Part shown: one piece after another, positions 1 through 8,883 of the stretch | Numbering within the stretch: position 1 is the stretch's first letter | Layout of the letters: each line of letters starts with the position of its first letter | Origin: Alcanivoracaceae bacterium | GTDB lineage: Bacteria; Pseudomonadota; Gammaproteobacteria; Xanthomonadales; Marinicellaceae | Assembly (NCBI GenBank): GCA_016744455.1 | Contig: JADGEI010000002.1 | Span: forward strand, 124,001-188,000 | Length of the DNA stretch: 64,000 bases | Reading direction: 5' to 3' | Notes under the pieces: generated by a model | What the model saw: the letters and a program-made list of their open reading frames with translations, nothing else | Database searches by the model: none | What the model was told of the DNA's origin: nothing | Position numbers and translations under genes: made by a program

Positions 1-1925
1 CAAAGCGCCGAAAATGTTGCCCACTTTATTGTTGCTTCTCGAGCAATTGCTGCTGTTGCTGCAACACATGGGAAGTAAAGCAAAATAAATAATAAATATG
101 CAAATGCAGCATATTTATCAGCAAAACGATCACGAATAATACCAAACAAATTATCACTGACTTCCTGGTTGGCTGTCATTTCTTTATCCGTTCCAGGCTC
201 TATAATAGACAACCCCAAGGGGTCTATTAGCGTATCTATTAAGCCAATACCGTTATCTTTGATCGAGAGTACAGCTGCTTGTAAATCTTGAGAAATACTC
301 TTTTCCTTCGGTTCTCCTTTCTCTTGTTTATCAAGGCTTGAATAGAGCGTGTCTAATGTACCAACCACGACTTCTTTTGCCAAAACTCCTGTGATAATAC
401 CGACAACTGCAGGCCAGTTTTTTTCCTCAAGTCCCATGGGCTTAAATAGGGGCACTACTGTTTTAGCAGTAACCGAAAGCATTGAGTTTTCTGAATCTTC
501 ATTACCAAAAGAAAAATCACTCCCAAAAGAATTTAACACCTGTATAATCATAACCATTATTACAATTATTTTTCCTGCTCCCCATATAAAGTCTTTTAAA
601 CGACGCCAAGTACCAATTATAAGGTTTTTAAATGTTGGCACTCGCCAAGGAGGTAGTTCAATTAAAAACGGTTCGGCCTTTCCTGGTAACAACGTTTTTT
701 GTAATAATAGACCGGTAAAAACAGCCATTATAATGCCAGTAAAATAAAGTGCGAATACTACAGCTGCGGCGTGTTGAGAAAAGAAAGCAGCAACAAACAA
801 AGCATAGACTGGCAACCGTGCTCCACAAGACATAAAAGGTGCCATCATAATTGTAACCAGCCTTTCGCGTTTGGATGGTAACGCTCTAGTTGCCATAATT
901 GCTGGTACATTGCAACCAAAACTGATTATCAATGGTACAAAGGATTGGCCTGAAACGCCTATTTTCTGCATAAGCCCATTCATAACAAATGCTGCTCGTG
1001 ACATATAACCAGAGTCTTCTAACCACGTTAGTACCAAATACAAAAAACCAATAACAGGAACAAATGTTGCTACAACCTGTACACCTCCTCCTATTCCATC
1101 AGCCAGAATCACCACTAACCACTGTGGCAAACCAATTGCCTCTAATAATTGGTGTCCACCATTAATTAAAAAAGCACCTGTAGCAATATCGAAAAAATCT
1201 ATAAATACACCTGCAACATTGATTGCAAAGAAAAACATGATGTACATGGCTAAAAAGAAGGATAACAACCCCCAAAAAGGGTGGGTGGTAAAATAGTCTA
1301 ATTTGTTGGATGACTTTTGATTTCCACTAGTGGTAATAACTTGTTTGGCTATGCTTTGAGCTTGTTTAAGTCTGGGTTTAAATTTATGTTCTGTTTTAAA
1401 CTGAGGAGTTGGTTGATCTTTCAAACATTGACCTATTTTGCTGTTTAACTCTGCAGTTCCATTGCCAGTTTTTGCCACCATTTGTACAGTATCACTATCC
1501 AAAAGCTTAGCGAGTTTTGTGCTATCTATGTGAAGTTTTTTTGTTTGTGCTTCATCCCACATATTAAGCACCGTTATAATTGGAACGCTAAAATCTAATA
1601 ATTCTAATGTTAAAAACAGTCCTCGCTCAAGTGAGCAAGCATTAATGACATTGATAATTATATCTGGTTTTTGTTGTTGTAAAAATTCTTTAACATGTGA
1701 TTCGTCTTGTCCATGAGAATCAATAGATAGCCCATAAATTCCTGGCAGATCAACCAAGTTGTAATGTAATTCATTAAAGTTGACTGCACAAAATTGTGAG
1801 TCTACTGTTACACCCGCCCAATTACCGGTTTTTCTACTTAAGCCTGTAAGTTGGTTAAATAGTGTTGTTTTCCCACAGTTAGGGTTGCCAACCAATGCAA
1901 CAAGAGGTTTTTCCGTAGCGGTCAT
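1..1925 (-). CDS. feoB: FeoB ferrous iron transporter (3' end outside window)
   Basis: Inner-membrane Fe(II) uptake protein with an N-terminal GTPase domain. The minus-strand frame starts at ATG 1925 and stays open to the left edge, so about 641 residues are visible and the C-terminus is missing (FeoB is usually 700-800 aa). The G1 motif GNPNCGKTT lies near residue 13, with VDLPGIYG (G3) and a VLNMWDEA guanine-specificity region after it. Hydrophobic Gate-type membrane segments follow, including the typical SFGCNVPAIMATR and GYMSRAAFVMN stretches. It sits 10 bp behind feoA and very likely shares its Fur-controlled promoter. Identification is secure; any feoC would lie outside the window. Confidence 0.97.
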   Translation of the reverse strand, partial: MTATEKPLVALVGNPNCGKTTLFNQLTGLSRKTGNWAGVTVDSQFCAVNFNELHYNLVDLPGIYGLSIDSHGQDESHVKEFLQQQKPDIIINVINACSLERGLFLTLELLDFSVPIITVLNMWDEAQTKKLHIDSTKLAKLLDSDTVQMVAKTGNGTAELNSKIGQCLKDQPTPQFKTEHKFKPRLKQAQSIAKQVITTSGNQKSSNKLDYFTTHPFWGLLSFFLAMYIMFFFAINVAGVFIDFFDIATGAFLINGGHQLLEAIGLPQWLVVILADGIGGGVQVVATFVPVIGFLYLVLTWLEDSGYMSRAAFVMNGLMQKIGVSGQSFVPLIISFGCNVPAIMATRALPSKRERLVTIMMAPFMSCGARLPVYALFVAAFFSQHAAAVVFALYFTGIIMAVFTGLLLQKTLLPGKAEPFLIELPPWRVPTFKNLIIGTWRRLKDFIWGAGKIIVIMVMIIQVLNSFGSDFSFGNEDSENSMLSVTAKTVVPLFKPMGLEEKNWPAVVGIITGVLAKEVVVGTLDTLYSSLDKQEKGEPKEKSISQDLQAAVLSIKDNGIGLIDTLIDPLGLSIIEPGTDKEMTANQEVSDNLFGIIRDRFADKYAAFAYLLFILLYFPCVAATAAIAREATIKWATFSAL

Positions 1926-1935
1926 GTTTTTTGAC

Positions 1936-2154
1936 TTATATTGAAGAGACTTGAATGAATCTTAACACATCTGATCCAAGAGCAATATTACCATTAACAG
2001 TTTTTACAACTGCCCCATGTTTGTATAGTGACAACAACTCAATAAGCACACCTGTATTCAGGCCTAAAACAGCCATTCTTTTAGCTAACTCTTTAAGTAA
2101 AGAGAGGCTTTCTATTTTATAATACCTACCTACCTGTGCTTGTGATAATTTCAC
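1936..2154 (-). CDS. feoA: FeoA, SH3-like partner of FeoB
   Basis: Small cytoplasmic protein of 72 aa, the usual FeoA size, which supports FeoB-dependent ferrous iron uptake. It has the family pattern of an N-terminal AQVGRYYKIESL segment, a central MAVLGLNTGVLIELLS segment and a terminal ALGSDVLRFIQV strand. The start codon is GTG at 2154 with a GGAA element upstream; an ATG at 2167 is out of frame. It is the first gene of feoA-feoB, and a Fur-like operator lies just upstream. Confidence 0.92.
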   Translation of the reverse strand: MKLSQAQVGRYYKIESLSLLKELAKRMAVLGLNTGVLIELLSLYKHGAVVKTVNGNIALGSDVLRFIQVSSI

Positions 2155-2171
2155 GAATTGTTTCCATTAAT

Positions 2172-2190
2172 GATAATAGTTCTCATTATC
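2172..2190. promoter_or_regulatory. Fur box upstream of feoAB
   Basis: The 19 bp GATAATAGTTCTCATTATC matches the classical Fur consensus GATAATGATAATCATTATC at 15 of 19 positions by direct comparison. It lies 18-36 bp upstream of the feoA start, where bound Fur-Fe would block transcription. The same element lies about 110 bp upstream of the divergent SRPBCC gene at 2301. Confidence 0.8.
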
Positions 2191-2300
2191 AAGGATGTTT
2201 CTTTGAAAAGCAAGAGCTACATGTAAAATCTAAATTAATCTTGATAATAGTCAATTTTACTATATCATTGTCTTTCTTTTCTGTTTATGGCGAATTAATA

Positions 2301-3311
2301 ATGAGAACACTTCGATATATGGTTATGGCATTATTTGCTATTTTGTTAGTTGTAATCATTGTAGGTTTGTTTTTACCTGCCAAAGTACACTTAGAAAGAA
2401 GTATTGAAATTAGCCATGACAAACAAACTGTATTTAAGGTTATTAATTCACTTAGTAATTTTAACAAATGGTCTCCTTGGTATGAATACGATGTAAATGC
2501 CAGCTATGTTATTTCCGGAGCAAAATCGGGTGTAGGTTCAAAAATTGAATGGAGTGGCAATCAAAAAGTTGGGACAGGCTCTAACGAAATCATAAAATCT
2601 ATTCAAGACTCATCAATAAAAACAAAATTCTTTTTTGGGAAAAACGACTCCCCTGCTTTTTCAATAATATCACTAAAACAGAAAGGAAATATCACTACAG
2701 CAACCTGGGCTTTTGAAAACGATTTCGGTTACAACGTGTTTTATCGTTACTTTGGTTTGGTCCTAGAGGACATGATTGCACCGGACTACGAAAGGGGCTT
2801 AAAAAAACTTAAAGAACATGTAGAGTCACTTCCTTTATATGACTATTCTATGATATCGGTCGAACAAACTCTTGCGGAAAAGTCCTATGCTGTAGAGGTC
2901 TCAACAAGTAAGAAAACTACTGAAATATCTCCTATTATTGCTTCAGCTTACGGAGCTATCGTCAACTACATTACTGCCAAAGGTATTGTCATGACCGGTT
3001 CTCCAAAAATCGTAAACCTAAAAAACACTGATATAATCTATGAATTTTTAGCCGTTATTCCAGTAGAAAATAATAAAAAAATTGATTCCGAAGGAAAAAT
3101 CAAGGCTTTTTCAACATACCAAGGAAAAGCAATAAAATATATTCATAAAGGCTCGTATGAAAACTTTGTAAAATCTTACAGCGTTATTGATGCTTATTTA
3201 CAACAAAACAATTTCGAAAAGGCGGGAAACTCATGGGAAGATTTCGTCACAGACCCGGGTACAACAAGTGAAGACCTGTTAATTACACACATTTATCAAC
3301 CGATAAAATAA
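2301..3311 (+). CDS. Membrane-anchored SRPBCC and GyrI-like ligand-binding protein
   Basis: 336 aa from ATG 2301. This start removes a 55-residue extension that would overlap feoA and has no family-like content. An N-terminal membrane helix (about residues 5-27) is followed by a START/SRPBCC polyketide-cyclase-like domain (SIEISHDKQTVFKVINSL, NKWSPWYEYD) and then a GyrI-like effector-binding domain from about residue 175 (AYGAIVNYITAKGI, AIKYIHKGSYENF, WEDFVTDPGT). Both domains bind small hydrophobic ligands in other proteins; no reaction is known for this combination. The stop codon overlaps the start of the next gene by one base, so the two are probably co-transcribed. Confidence 0.75.
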   Translation: MRTLRYMVMALFAILLVVIIVGLFLPAKVHLERSIEISHDKQTVFKVINSLSNFNKWSPWYEYDVNASYVISGAKSGVGSKIEWSGNQKVGTGSNEIIKSIQDSSIKTKFFFGKNDSPAFSIISLKQKGNITTATWAFENDFGYNVFYRYFGLVLEDMIAPDYERGLKKLKEHVESLPLYDYSMISVEQTLAEKSYAVEVSTSKKTTEISPIIASAYGAIVNYITAKGIVMTGSPKIVNLKNTDIIYEFLAVIPVENNKKIDSEGKIKAFSTYQGKAIKYIHKGSYENFVKSYSVIDAYLQQNNFEKAGNSWEDFVTDPGTTSEDLLITHIYQPIK

Positions 3312-4096
3312 TGTTTAAAACTGAGTCTGAACAATTGATGTACGGCCCTTTGAAAACATTAATTAAATCATCTTACCCTGATTTTCTTACTAGAAACCTG
3401 TCTAATTTACCAAGCGTAAACAAGCTTAATAACCTACTAAAACAAACCAACCTTAATAACAAACCTTTAAAGTTTATTAATCAAGACGAAAACTTACTTT
3501 TTCCTGAACTAGGTTATGAAGAAAGGGTTTATAACCATGGGCTAATTGCCCACAGACATACAAACTGGCATGATTTTTTTAATGCTTTGGCTTGGTTAAA
3601 GTTTCCAAAGGCAAAAAGTGCCATTAATGCCAAGCATTTCCAAGAAATTAAGAGGCAAACCAGTAATTTACGCTCAAAAAAACGTGATTTATTAACTTTA
3701 TTTGATGAGTGCGGAGTTATTGTTTTTGCTAATGAAAACATCAAAAACTTAATTCAACAACATCAATGGAAAGAGCTATTTATAAACCACAGAAACTCTT
3801 GGCTTAAAGGTAAAATTAAAGTTGTTACTTTTGGTCACGCCATGTATGAAAAGTATCTAAATCCATACATTGGTATGACCGCAAAAGCCTTGGTTATTAA
3901 TCCAATTATTACAAACGTAGATCAATACTTGGCATCTAACCTATTGAATGATGTGCTTTTATTATGCTCCAAGGATTTACTTCCTTTGCCTGTTTTGGGT
4001 ATTCCTGGCTGGTATAAATCCCAAAAGAATAATTTCTATAGTAATTCGAATTACTTTAGAGGGCCGAACAATAAAGTTGTAAACACTACAATGTAA
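3311..4096 (+). CDS. DUF3025 family protein
   Basis: 261 aa. The segment YEERVYNHGLIAHRHTN followed by WHDFFNALAWLKFPKAKSA matches the DUF3025 signature seen in many proteobacteria; the function is unknown. No signal peptide or membrane segment is visible, so it is probably cytoplasmic. The ATG overlaps the stop of the SRPBCC gene (TAATG), suggesting translational coupling. Confidence 0.8.
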   Translation: MFKTESEQLMYGPLKTLIKSSYPDFLTRNLSNLPSVNKLNNLLKQTNLNNKPLKFINQDENLLFPELGYEERVYNHGLIAHRHTNWHDFFNALAWLKFPKAKSAINAKHFQEIKRQTSNLRSKKRDLLTLFDECGVIVFANENIKNLIQQHQWKELFINHRNSWLKGKIKVVTFGHAMYEKYLNPYIGMTAKALVINPIITNVDQYLASNLLNDVLLLCSKDLLPLPVLGIPGWYKSQKNNFYSNSNYFRGPNNKVVNTTM

Positions 4097-4127
4097 ACAC
4101 CTATTTTGCTGTTCTCTTATAGTCGCC

Positions 4128-4925
4128 TTACTCTTTAAGTTTTACATTGGCCTTAGCTCTAGCCAATTGTCTAAACTTAGATAGTTTTTTTGATTCTATC
4201 GTTTTAATAATACCTTGTTTTACAGTTTCTAGTTTTGGTGGGAGCAATTCTTTTTCTTCTTCTAAAAATAAAATATGAGCTCCAAAATCGCTGTGTACCA
4301 CCTTTGATAAAAACGTATAGGGTTTCATTTTGGTTATTTCTGCCCTAAATGTCTTTGGTAGCTGAGTGAGAGTAACCCAGCCTATATCTCCAACGCCTCG
4401 CATTTGTGGGTTTTGTTTTGTGAACTGTTTTTCTGCTTCTAAGTAATCTTCTGCGGTTTTTATCTTTTCCAGTTGCTTTACAGCTTGCACTTCATCTTTA
4501 TAAAGCAATAAATGAAGGTGGTACTGTTTTCCGCCAATACTAGTATTAGCTAAATTATATTCTTTCTTGATTTCTGCCTCTGTTACTGCATTTTTCTGTA
4601 AGTAGTTTTGTTTAGCATTATTGGCATACATTCTAATTTTTTGATACTCTAAAACATTTAATTGTTGTGGTGATAGATTAGGACTTTCTTTCTTGGCTAT
4701 ATTTGCTATAGCTATGTCTGTTATCAATGCCTCTAATGCTTGGTCTACAGCTGCCTGATCTGTATTGGATATCCTGTTTGTTTGCATATAAGCTGATAAT
4801 AAGTCAGCCGTTACGGGCTTATTTCCTACAATTGCAACTGCTTTTGAGTCTGGTAATTGTTGATTGTTTTGTTCTCCGCAAGAAGTAATTATAATTATTA
4901 CAAATAGAAATAAAAGTGTTTTCAT
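4128..4925 (-). CDS. Parvulin-type peptidyl-prolyl isomerase lipoprotein
   Basis: 265 aa, predicted to help folding of exported proteins at the cell envelope. A short hydrophobic signal ends in a lipobox with Cys16 (IITSC), so the mature protein should be a lipoprotein. The N-terminal half is helical and SurA/PpiD-like. The C-terminal half has the PpiC pattern: a histidine-rich first strand (KQYHLHLLLY), GDIGWVTLTQLPKTF, and FGAHILFLEEEKEL. It resembles the EpsD-type isomerase family, but no exopolysaccharide genes are nearby. It is convergent with the DUF3025 gene. Confidence 0.75.
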   Translation of the reverse strand: MKTLLFLFVIIIITSCGEQNNQQLPDSKAVAIVGNKPVTADLLSAYMQTNRISNTDQAAVDQALEALITDIAIANIAKKESPNLSPQQLNVLEYQKIRMYANNAKQNYLQKNAVTEAEIKKEYNLANTSIGGKQYHLHLLLYKDEVQAVKQLEKIKTAEDYLEAEKQFTKQNPQMRGVGDIGWVTLTQLPKTFRAEITKMKPYTFLSKVVHSDFGAHILFLEEEKELLPPKLETVKQGIIKTIESKKLSKFRQLARAKANVKLKE

Positions 4926-4995
4926 TTAGCGTTTATCTGTTAAAAGTTGCCATTATACCTTAATATTCATCGTTTAAAAATAACCATAAGTACAA

Positions 4996-5337
4996 ATGAA
5001 AATATATCACAACCCAAGATGTTCAAAATCTAGACAAACCTTAGAGATACTAACCGAAAATGGCTATAATCCTGAAATCATAAAGTATCTTGAGTCTCCA
5101 CCAAGCCCTTCTGAACTAAAAAAGGTTATTTCACTCTTGAAAATCAAAACGAGAGAGTTACTACGTAAGGGGGAAAAAGAGTATAAAGATTTTGGTGTAA
5201 ATGAGGCTTCTCTCTCGGACTCTGACTTAATTTCTTTGATGTGCAAGTACCCGAAAGTTATCGAAAGACCAATTGTTGTTAATGGCAATAAGGCCGTTAT
5301 TGGTCGTCCTCCTGAGGCTGTACTAGATATAATCTAA
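4996..5337 (+). CDS. arsC: ArsC-family arsenate reductase (glutaredoxin type)
   Basis: 113 aa, predicted to reduce arsenate to arsenite using glutathione and glutaredoxin. The catalytic Cys9 sits in HNPRCSKSRQT. The three arginines that bind the oxyanion in the E. coli plasmid enzyme (R60, R94, R107) have counterparts at R57, R91 (ERPIVV) and R104 (GRPPEA). No arsenite efflux pump or ars operon is beside it, so it could be a housekeeping paralogue. Confidence 0.85.
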   Translation: MKIYHNPRCSKSRQTLEILTENGYNPEIIKYLESPPSPSELKKVISLLKIKTRELLRKGEKEYKDFGVNEASLSDSDLISLMCKYPKVIERPIVVNGNKAVIGRPPEAVLDII

Positions 5338-5352
5338 GCGCAGTAAATAGAG

Positions 5353-5380
5353 AAAAGGAGCTAATTAAGCCCCCTTTTTT
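5353..5380 (+). terminator. Probable intrinsic terminator after arsC
   Basis: An imperfect hairpin (AAAAGGAGCT, loop AATT, AAGCCCCC) is followed directly by a run of six T, 15 bp after the arsC stop. It also overlaps the stop of the convergent gene by two bases. The stem has one or two mismatches, so efficiency is uncertain. Confidence 0.55.
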
Positions 5381-6785
5381 ATTTTGATCCTGTTCTTTTC
5401 TTTTCTTTGGCTATTTTTTTATTGTACTCTATTGTTTCTTGTTCGTGATAATGTTTATTGGTGCTAAGGATGTATTGGTCTTGCCATTCTTGTCCTTTTA
5501 ACAAACCACCGTAATTATTTGTTTTTGTTGTTTGTGAATTAGCAATAAAATACAACCCTTGGTCAAAAACTACTGCAACTGAAGGGCTATTAAATCGAGG
5601 GTGAGATGACTCTATTGGAAAAATGTTTGATATGACTGTCTTTGTTTTGTTTAATTCAAGACGCATTATTCTTTCTGGGTTATTTACATTTTGAACAATA
5701 ATAAGCCCATTATCATCATAGGTTATATTGCTAATTCCAACAAGATTTATTGCTGCTGTATTTTCAATCAAATAGGATGTTTGCTTTTCTGTATCAACAA
5801 TTACAATTCCTTTTTCACTTCCAGCAATATAAACCATTCTTCCTGATTCGTCAGCCGTTATGCTTCGTAAGTTTTTGTTTTCTTTTGTTGAAAAAACCTT
5901 TGTTAGCTTTTCTGTTTCTTTCTCAAACTTTAAGACCAGTCCTTGTTGAGACTCTAAAAGAAACAAGTCTCCTTCTTTTGTTAAATGCATTGAGGAAATC
6001 ATAGCAGGCCTAAAATGAGCAGGCAAAACATATGATTTTAATAATTCGCCTGTACTTAGTTGATATTTAAAAACTCCTGATAGCCCTGCAGATTGTTTCG
6101 ACATTTTGCCATACTGTGATACTGATGCTGATGCGACCCACAAAGTGTCATTATTATTATCGATTGCTAGATCCATTACTGCCCAAGGGCCTTGTTTCCC
6201 GCCTAGAGTTTCTTCAATTAATGTTGTTATTTCACCCTTCTCATCTATTTTTATGATGCGGCCGTCTCTTAAGCTCCCCATTAAAAAAGCAAGATTCTTT
6301 TGATCAATAGCCAAGCTTTCAAACAACAATCCACTAAAACTTTTATCTATTTTAAATGTCTCTAAGCCTGAACCAAAGTGCAGATTATTCGCGTCAAAAT
6401 TACCTTTAATGTATTCAAATACAGGGAATTTACTTATTTCATTAAAACTTTTGTTGTTTCCAATATCATAATACATACCTAGTTTTTGTAATTCAACCAA
6501 AGCATTAAACGCGCTGCTTTTTTCGCCGTTAAGTGCATAGGCCTCTGCTAACATGTATTTAATAGAGGGTATATTAGGAGTCAGCTTATTTAACTTCTTT
6601 ACTATTTTTAACATGCCTACAAAATCTTTGTTAGCTTTAGCCGCAGAGGCGTTTCTATACAGTAAGTTAACATTATTTGTGTTATTTAGATTCAGCTCAA
6701 AATTCGTTGGCTCTTCTTTGCCTATAAACTGGGCTTGTATACTAGTGCTTATCAAAAATAAGCTTAAAATGACGGTTTTATTCAT
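5379..6785 (-). CDS. Secreted protein with TPR-like N-terminus and beta-propeller-like C-terminus
   Basis: 468 aa. A classical signal peptide ends near residue 18 (SIQAQF). Residues about 40-130 look like one or two tetratricopeptide-type helical repeats (DFVGMLKIVKKLNKLTP, IKYMLAEAYALNGEKSSAF). The remainder is a series of beta-rich blades such as LAFLMGSLRDGRIIKID, LWVASASVS and GDLFLLESQQGLVLKF, resembling SMP-30/NHL-type six-bladed propellers. The family is not recognised precisely and no catalytic residues can be assigned. It is likely periplasmic. It is transcribed alone, convergent with arsC. Confidence 0.6.
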   Translation of the reverse strand: MNKTVILSLFLISTSIQAQFIGKEEPTNFELNLNNTNNVNLLYRNASAAKANKDFVGMLKIVKKLNKLTPNIPSIKYMLAEAYALNGEKSSAFNALVELQKLGMYYDIGNNKSFNEISKFPVFEYIKGNFDANNLHFGSGLETFKIDKSFSGLLFESLAIDQKNLAFLMGSLRDGRIIKIDEKGEITTLIEETLGGKQGPWAVMDLAIDNNNDTLWVASASVSQYGKMSKQSAGLSGVFKYQLSTGELLKSYVLPAHFRPAMISSMHLTKEGDLFLLESQQGLVLKFEKETEKLTKVFSTKENKNLRSITADESGRMVYIAGSEKGIVIVDTEKQTSYLIENTAAINLVGISNITYDDNGLIIVQNVNNPERIMRLELNKTKTVISNIFPIESSHPRFNSPSVAVVFDQGLYFIANSQTTKTNNYGGLLKGQEWQDQYILSTNKHYHEQETIEYNKKIAKEKKRTGSK

Positions 6786-6833
6786 GGTTTGTATTTTTAA
6801 ATAATTAATTATGTGCGTTATGACCAGTAGTTA

Positions 6834-7400
6834 TTAAGTAAGTTCATCTTTATAGCCTGTTAATTCTTCTGCATTAAAAGCGACACCTAATCCCAGTGCA
6901 ATTCTATTCACAAAATTAAAATAAGCAACTATTAACGTAATATCCAATATATCTTTATCACTTAGTTCAAAAGTTTTTAAGTGTTCAATGTCTTGTTGCT
7001 GTTGCTTGCCTGGTTGTGAAGTCAACTTTTGTGCATAGTTACAAATGGCCATTAACCGATCATTAATTCTTGCTTTCTTATAGTTTTGTTTTAGTTGAGC
7101 TAATACTGTCTCATCTTTTATGTAACGAGATAAAGACTCAGCGTGGTGATTAACACAATACTCACAATTATCTGCTCGTGATACAACGACAGCGATGCAC
7201 TCTCTTTCTTTTCGTGACAAGCCAGACTTTCCAAACATTATTGTCATGTATAGATCCAAGTGGGCTTTTAGAGCACCTGGGTTTAAAGAGTGCACCTTTA
7301 GAATATTGGAGATTTTTCCACGACTTTTTATTAGGTCATCATAAATTGGTTTAAGTTTTTCATCTGCTGCTTCCAAAGAAATCTCTTCTATCCAACTCAT
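6834..7400 (-). CDS. AhpD-like peroxidase-related protein (carboxymuconolactone decarboxylase fold)
   Basis: 188 aa. The CxxC-x3-H motif of the AhpD/CMD fold is present as C79, C82 and H86 (DNCEYCVNHHAE), preceded by the usual LSRKERECIAVVVSRA helix. Members reduce peroxides or act in thiol-based redox reactions; this one belongs to the uncharacterised peroxidase-related subgroup. No signal peptide is seen, so it is cytoplasmic. It is divergent from hemE with a gap of about 100 bp. Confidence 0.8.
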   Translation of the reverse strand: MSWIEEISLEAADEKLKPIYDDLIKSRGKISNILKVHSLNPGALKAHLDLYMTIMFGKSGLSRKERECIAVVVSRADNCEYCVNHHAESLSRYIKDETVLAQLKQNYKKARINDRLMAICNYAQKLTSQPGKQQQQDIEHLKTFELSDKDILDITLIVAYFNFVNRIALGLGVAFNAEELTGYKDELT

Positions 7401-7445
7401 TTTTATGCCTGTTTGTTATAAAGCAAGCTATTGTATCAGAGAATG

Positions 7446-7475
7446 TTGTACTAAAATCGCTATTAAGCATAAAAT
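7446..7475 (+). promoter_or_regulatory. Putative hemE promoter
   Basis: A -35-like TTGTAC (7446-7451) and a -10-like TAAAAT (7470-7475) are separated by 18 bp, ending 29 bp before the hemE ATG. The call rests on sequence resemblance only. Confidence 0.35.
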
Positions 7476-7504
7476 AGCTCGCTTATTCTGAATCAAAAAG
7501 AACT

Positions 7505-8551
7505 ATGAATTTAAAAAATGATTTACTTCTAAGGGCCTTAAAACAGCAGCCTGTTGAAAGAACGCCTGTATGGGTAATGCGACAAGCTGGACGTTACTTG
7601 CCTGAATATCGAAAAATTCGAAAACAAGCGGGCGATTTTATGACCATGGCAAAAAACGCTGAAATGGTTTGCGAAGTCACCCTGCAGCCCTTACGTCGTT
7701 TTCCTCTTGACGCTGTTATTATTTTTTCTGATATTTTGACTATTCCTGATGCGATGGGGCTAGGTTTGTTTTTTGTTCAAGGAGAAGGTCCTAAGTTTAA
7801 AAATCCTATTACTTCTGAAAAAGATGTAGATAACTTACCCAAAATTAATAGCAGTATTGATTTAAAGTATGTAATGGATGGACTTTCATTAACCTCAGAG
7901 AAATTAAATAAAGAGGTGCCTTTACTGGGTTTTTGTGGCTCACCTTGGACCCTATTAACTTATATGGTAGAAGGAGGTAGTTCAAAAAACTTTGCAAAAG
8001 CAAAAAGTTTTTTGTTAAACCATACGACTGCCGCCCATAAGCTATTACAAAAATTAACAGATGCCAGTATTGACTATTTAATTGCACAAATTGCCGCCGG
8101 TGCTAACGCGGTCCAGGTTTTTGACTCTTGGGGAGGTACATTGACGCCTGAAATGTATCAAGCTTTTTCACTTGATTACATGCAACAAATTGTTACGGGT
8201 GTAAAAAAACATTGCCCAGACACGCCGATTATTCTTTTTTCTAAAGGTGTTCAATATAACTTATCTAAAATGGCTGATGTAGGTGCAGATTGTCTTGGTG
8301 TTGATTGGACGACCGACCTATCTTTGGCTAAAAAACTAACTGCCGGCAAGGTAGCTTTACAAGGAAATTTAGATCCTTGTGTTTTATATGCTAGTGACGA
8401 AGTTATAAAATCAGAAGTGAAAAGGGTGTTAAGTTCTTTTGGTGATGGGAATGGACACATTTTTAATTTGGGTCATGGCATGCATCCAGAAATGCAACCA
8501 GAAAAATTAGCTGTTATGATTGATGCTGTTCGTCAATACTCACAAAAATGA
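7505..8551 (+). CDS. hemE: Uroporphyrinogen decarboxylase
   Basis: 348 aa, full length for the family. It converts uroporphyrinogen III to coproporphyrinogen III by removing four carboxylates, in cytoplasmic heme biosynthesis. The N-terminal signature VMRQAGRYLPEYR is intact, as are IIFSDILTIPDAMG (with the catalytic Asp), GFCGSPWTL, and the C-terminal NLGHGMHPEM. Its last bases overlap the start of the Rieske gene (ATGA), so the two are translationally coupled. Confidence 0.97.
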   Translation: MNLKNDLLLRALKQQPVERTPVWVMRQAGRYLPEYRKIRKQAGDFMTMAKNAEMVCEVTLQPLRRFPLDAVIIFSDILTIPDAMGLGLFFVQGEGPKFKNPITSEKDVDNLPKINSSIDLKYVMDGLSLTSEKLNKEVPLLGFCGSPWTLLTYMVEGGSSKNFAKAKSFLLNHTTAAHKLLQKLTDASIDYLIAQIAAGANAVQVFDSWGGTLTPEMYQAFSLDYMQQIVTGVKKHCPDTPIILFSKGVQYNLSKMADVGADCLGVDWTTDLSLAKKLTAGKVALQGNLDPCVLYASDEVIKSEVKRVLSSFGDGNGHIFNLGHGMHPEMQPEKLAVMIDAVRQYSQK

Positions 8552-8883
8552 TTGTTGAGCTAACAAAACTTAACCAAGTTGAAGAGAATACTTGGTATGA
8601 ATACAGTTTACAATCATCCAATGGCCTAGAATCTATTATGTTAATAAAGCAGAACGGTTCTTTTAGGGGTTTCAAAAACTATTGTCCTCACCAAGGTAGG
8701 CGTTTAGATTACGCCGTAGGACAGTTTTTGCTAACAGAGGAAGGGAATATTATTTGCCCTGCCCATGGCGCTGAATTTGATGCCAAAAGTGGGCTTTGTA
8801 CAAACGGCCCTTGCTTGGGGCAGTCATTACAATCAATACCAATTGAAGCTAACGAAGAAAGTGTTTTTACGGTTATTAAATAA
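8548..8883 (+). CDS. Rieske [2Fe-2S] ferredoxin-like protein
   Basis: 111 aa. The Rieske cluster ligands are visible as C46-x-H48 (YCPHQG) and C70-xx-H73 (CPAHGAEF). It is a stand-alone, soluble ferredoxin-type Rieske protein with no membrane anchor, so it is probably an electron carrier or oxygenase component. Coupling to hemE by a 4-bp overlap suggests a link to heme metabolism, but the partner is unknown. Confidence 0.88.
   Translation: MIVELTKLNQVEENTWYEYSLQSSNGLESIMLIKQNGSFRGFKNYCPHQGRRLDYAVGQFLLTEEGNIICPAHGAEFDAKSGLCTNGPCLGQSLQSIPIEANEESVFTVIK

Noticed and set aside
349-747. Open frame of 132 codons on the plus strand
   Set aside because: It lies wholly antisense to feoB, whose membrane-domain sequence is unmistakable on the minus strand.
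2136-2300. N-terminal extension of the SRPBCC protein
   Set aside because: It covers the feoA start and the Fur box and is not family-like; ATG 2301 gives a normal membrane anchor.
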